DNA from: Amblyornis subalaris
Taxonomy: Eukaryota; Chordata; Aves; Passeriformes; Ptilonorhynchidae
Direction of reading: 5' to 3'
Length of the DNA: 64,000 nucleotides
NCBI GenBank assembly: GCA_018881555.1
Contig: JACAXG010000018.1
Span: 6,199,634-6,263,633, forward strand
The notes below the pieces were generated by a model. That model saw only the letters and a program-made list of their open reading frames with translations. It was not told where the DNA came from and made no database searches. Numbering within the stretch: the stretch's first letter is position 1; every line of letters starts with the position of its first letter. The translations under genes were made by a program, and so were the position numbers. Shown in pieces: positions 62,973 to 64,000 of the stretch.

Positions 62973-64000
62973 GAGGTGCCGTTTGCATCACTTGTTGAGC
63001 ATTGTTTTGCTTTTGTCTTTGACGAGAGAAATAAAAAAAAAAAAAGGCAAAACAAACCACATCAGATAAGAAGGATAAAAAGGTAATAAGATGGTGCACG
63101 CAAGATGCTAGAACAAGGACTTTTTAATATTTTTAAGTGCTGGACTTCCTATTGTTAAGGTGTGATTTATGGTTTTGTCATATTCCTTTTAGCGGTAATC
63201 ATGGTAAGTGAGACTATGGTCATAATTTTGTAGAAAAGAATATTCTTCAGTCTGAATCCATTATAACAACTCAATAAAGGAATCGTTCATTAGAAAAATG
63301 CTCCTTATCTCAAAGCCTCTGAAATATTCCAACTGTAAACACCTGCTCTGGGTGTTAAATCCGATGAGGAGCAAAAATGATTTTCCCCTTCTCAAAAGGC
63401 AATATTGAAGAATTTCTCTCCTTTTGAAAGTAGATTGTTAACAGAACTGCTGTTGGGTAAGCGCAGTGGGTTGTTTTCCACTGCTGTGTGTGCTGCAGTA
63501 ACATTACAGTGTGCTCCACTTTATTGCAGAAGTGGGCTGGATTTAACAATTTAACAAAGATTTATTTCAATATGAATTATGAAGCCCCCTTGTTGCTATA
63601 TCCTCCCAGGGACAGTGTGTTGAGGTATTTTAGTCACCTGTTTGACTTCTCATGATTTGCTATGGGGTATTCTAGCAGCATGCACACAAGGCAACTCCTT
63701 TTTTTTGTTTGATGTGATAGAATTAAATCTTATCCTTTTAGAGATAAATGGAAGCAAGTAAGTCTTCCCTATATTGTATCCCTCTGGCTTATGTTTTGAC
63801 TTGTATTTTTTTTACAACAGTGGCTTAGTTCAAGTACAAGAACGTTCGAATTGTTTTATCTAGACAATTAAGTTTAGTTGGTAAGAATATAACAATTCTA
63901 CTGCTAGTTAGTTTTTAAATACTAGCATTATTTTGTTAGCGTCACTCTTGAACTGTGACTATAGTTCTTAGAACATAACTACATTTCAAAATTATTTAGT

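Larger units (their letters stand above)
59115..64000 (+). other. SLIT2: SLIT2 intron 4 (5' part, at least 4,886 bp)
   Basis: Begins GTAAGTAGGCATGG and runs off the window end. It contains no further exon that I can recognise. It carries a short GC-rich patch at 61,333-61,352 within otherwise AT-rich DNA, and a GC island at 62,862-62,972. Both may be regulatory. Confidence 0.85.

Noticed and set aside
1..64000. CRISPR arrays, operons, bacterial promoters, prophage or plasmid features
   Set aside because: The window is vertebrate nuclear DNA with split exons and CR1 repeats; no regular spacer array exists.

Overview
The window looks like nuclear DNA from a bird. It contains the 5' end of the axon-guidance gene SLIT2 on the + strand and, to its left, about 37 kb with no recognisable host gene. 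Evidence for a bird: the only interspersed repeats I can identify are CR1-type LINE pieces and retroviral solo LTRs, with no Alu, B1 or L1-like sequence. The non-coding DNA is AT-rich, and a dense CpG island marks the gene start. The order of the bird cannot be fixed from this sequence.

Left part (1-37,000): intergenic DNA with no host exon or RNA gene that I can support. It holds two reverse-oriented solo LTRs, each bounded by a perfect target-site duplication (2695-3434 with GGAAA; 3697-4040 with CTTCCT). Just right of the second is a CR1 tail (about 4064-4189). Other CR1 pieces are a degraded reverse copy (about 10,830-11,420), an unusually long but internally deleted forward copy (about 14,560-16,275), a reverse RT/3' end piece (about 29,209-29,988), and a very old reverse copy (about 34,170-35,035). 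Two small local duplications (28-bp and 54-bp units) and several G/T- or A/C-rich low-complexity tracts are also present. A gene-poor upstream flank is what is known for SLIT2 in other vertebrates.

Centre (about 37,060-39,880): CpG island, a palindromic CCTATATAGG that serves both as a TATA-like box and as a perfect SRF CArG box, a GC-rich leader, and SLIT2 coding exon 1 (39,039-39,214).

Right part (39,215-64,000): introns 1-4 and coding exons 2-4 of SLIT2 (41,024-41,095; 42,293-42,364; 59,043-59,114). These three exons are exactly 72 nt long, phase 2, and each encodes one leucine-rich repeat. Joined, the four exons give 130 complete codons plus two bases of the next: signal peptide, LRRNT cap and the first repeats of LRR domain D1. 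The remaining exons lie to the right. Intron 3 is 16.7 kb and carries two more CR1 pieces; intron 4 is open-ended and has an isolated GC-rich island near 62.9 kb.

I found no undescribed multi-gene system. The observations most worth a second look are the two precisely bounded LTRs, the long CR1 that keeps an open frame across an internal deletion, the CArG/TATA palindrome, a Pro-to-Ser change in SLIT2 exon 4, and the intron 4 GC island.
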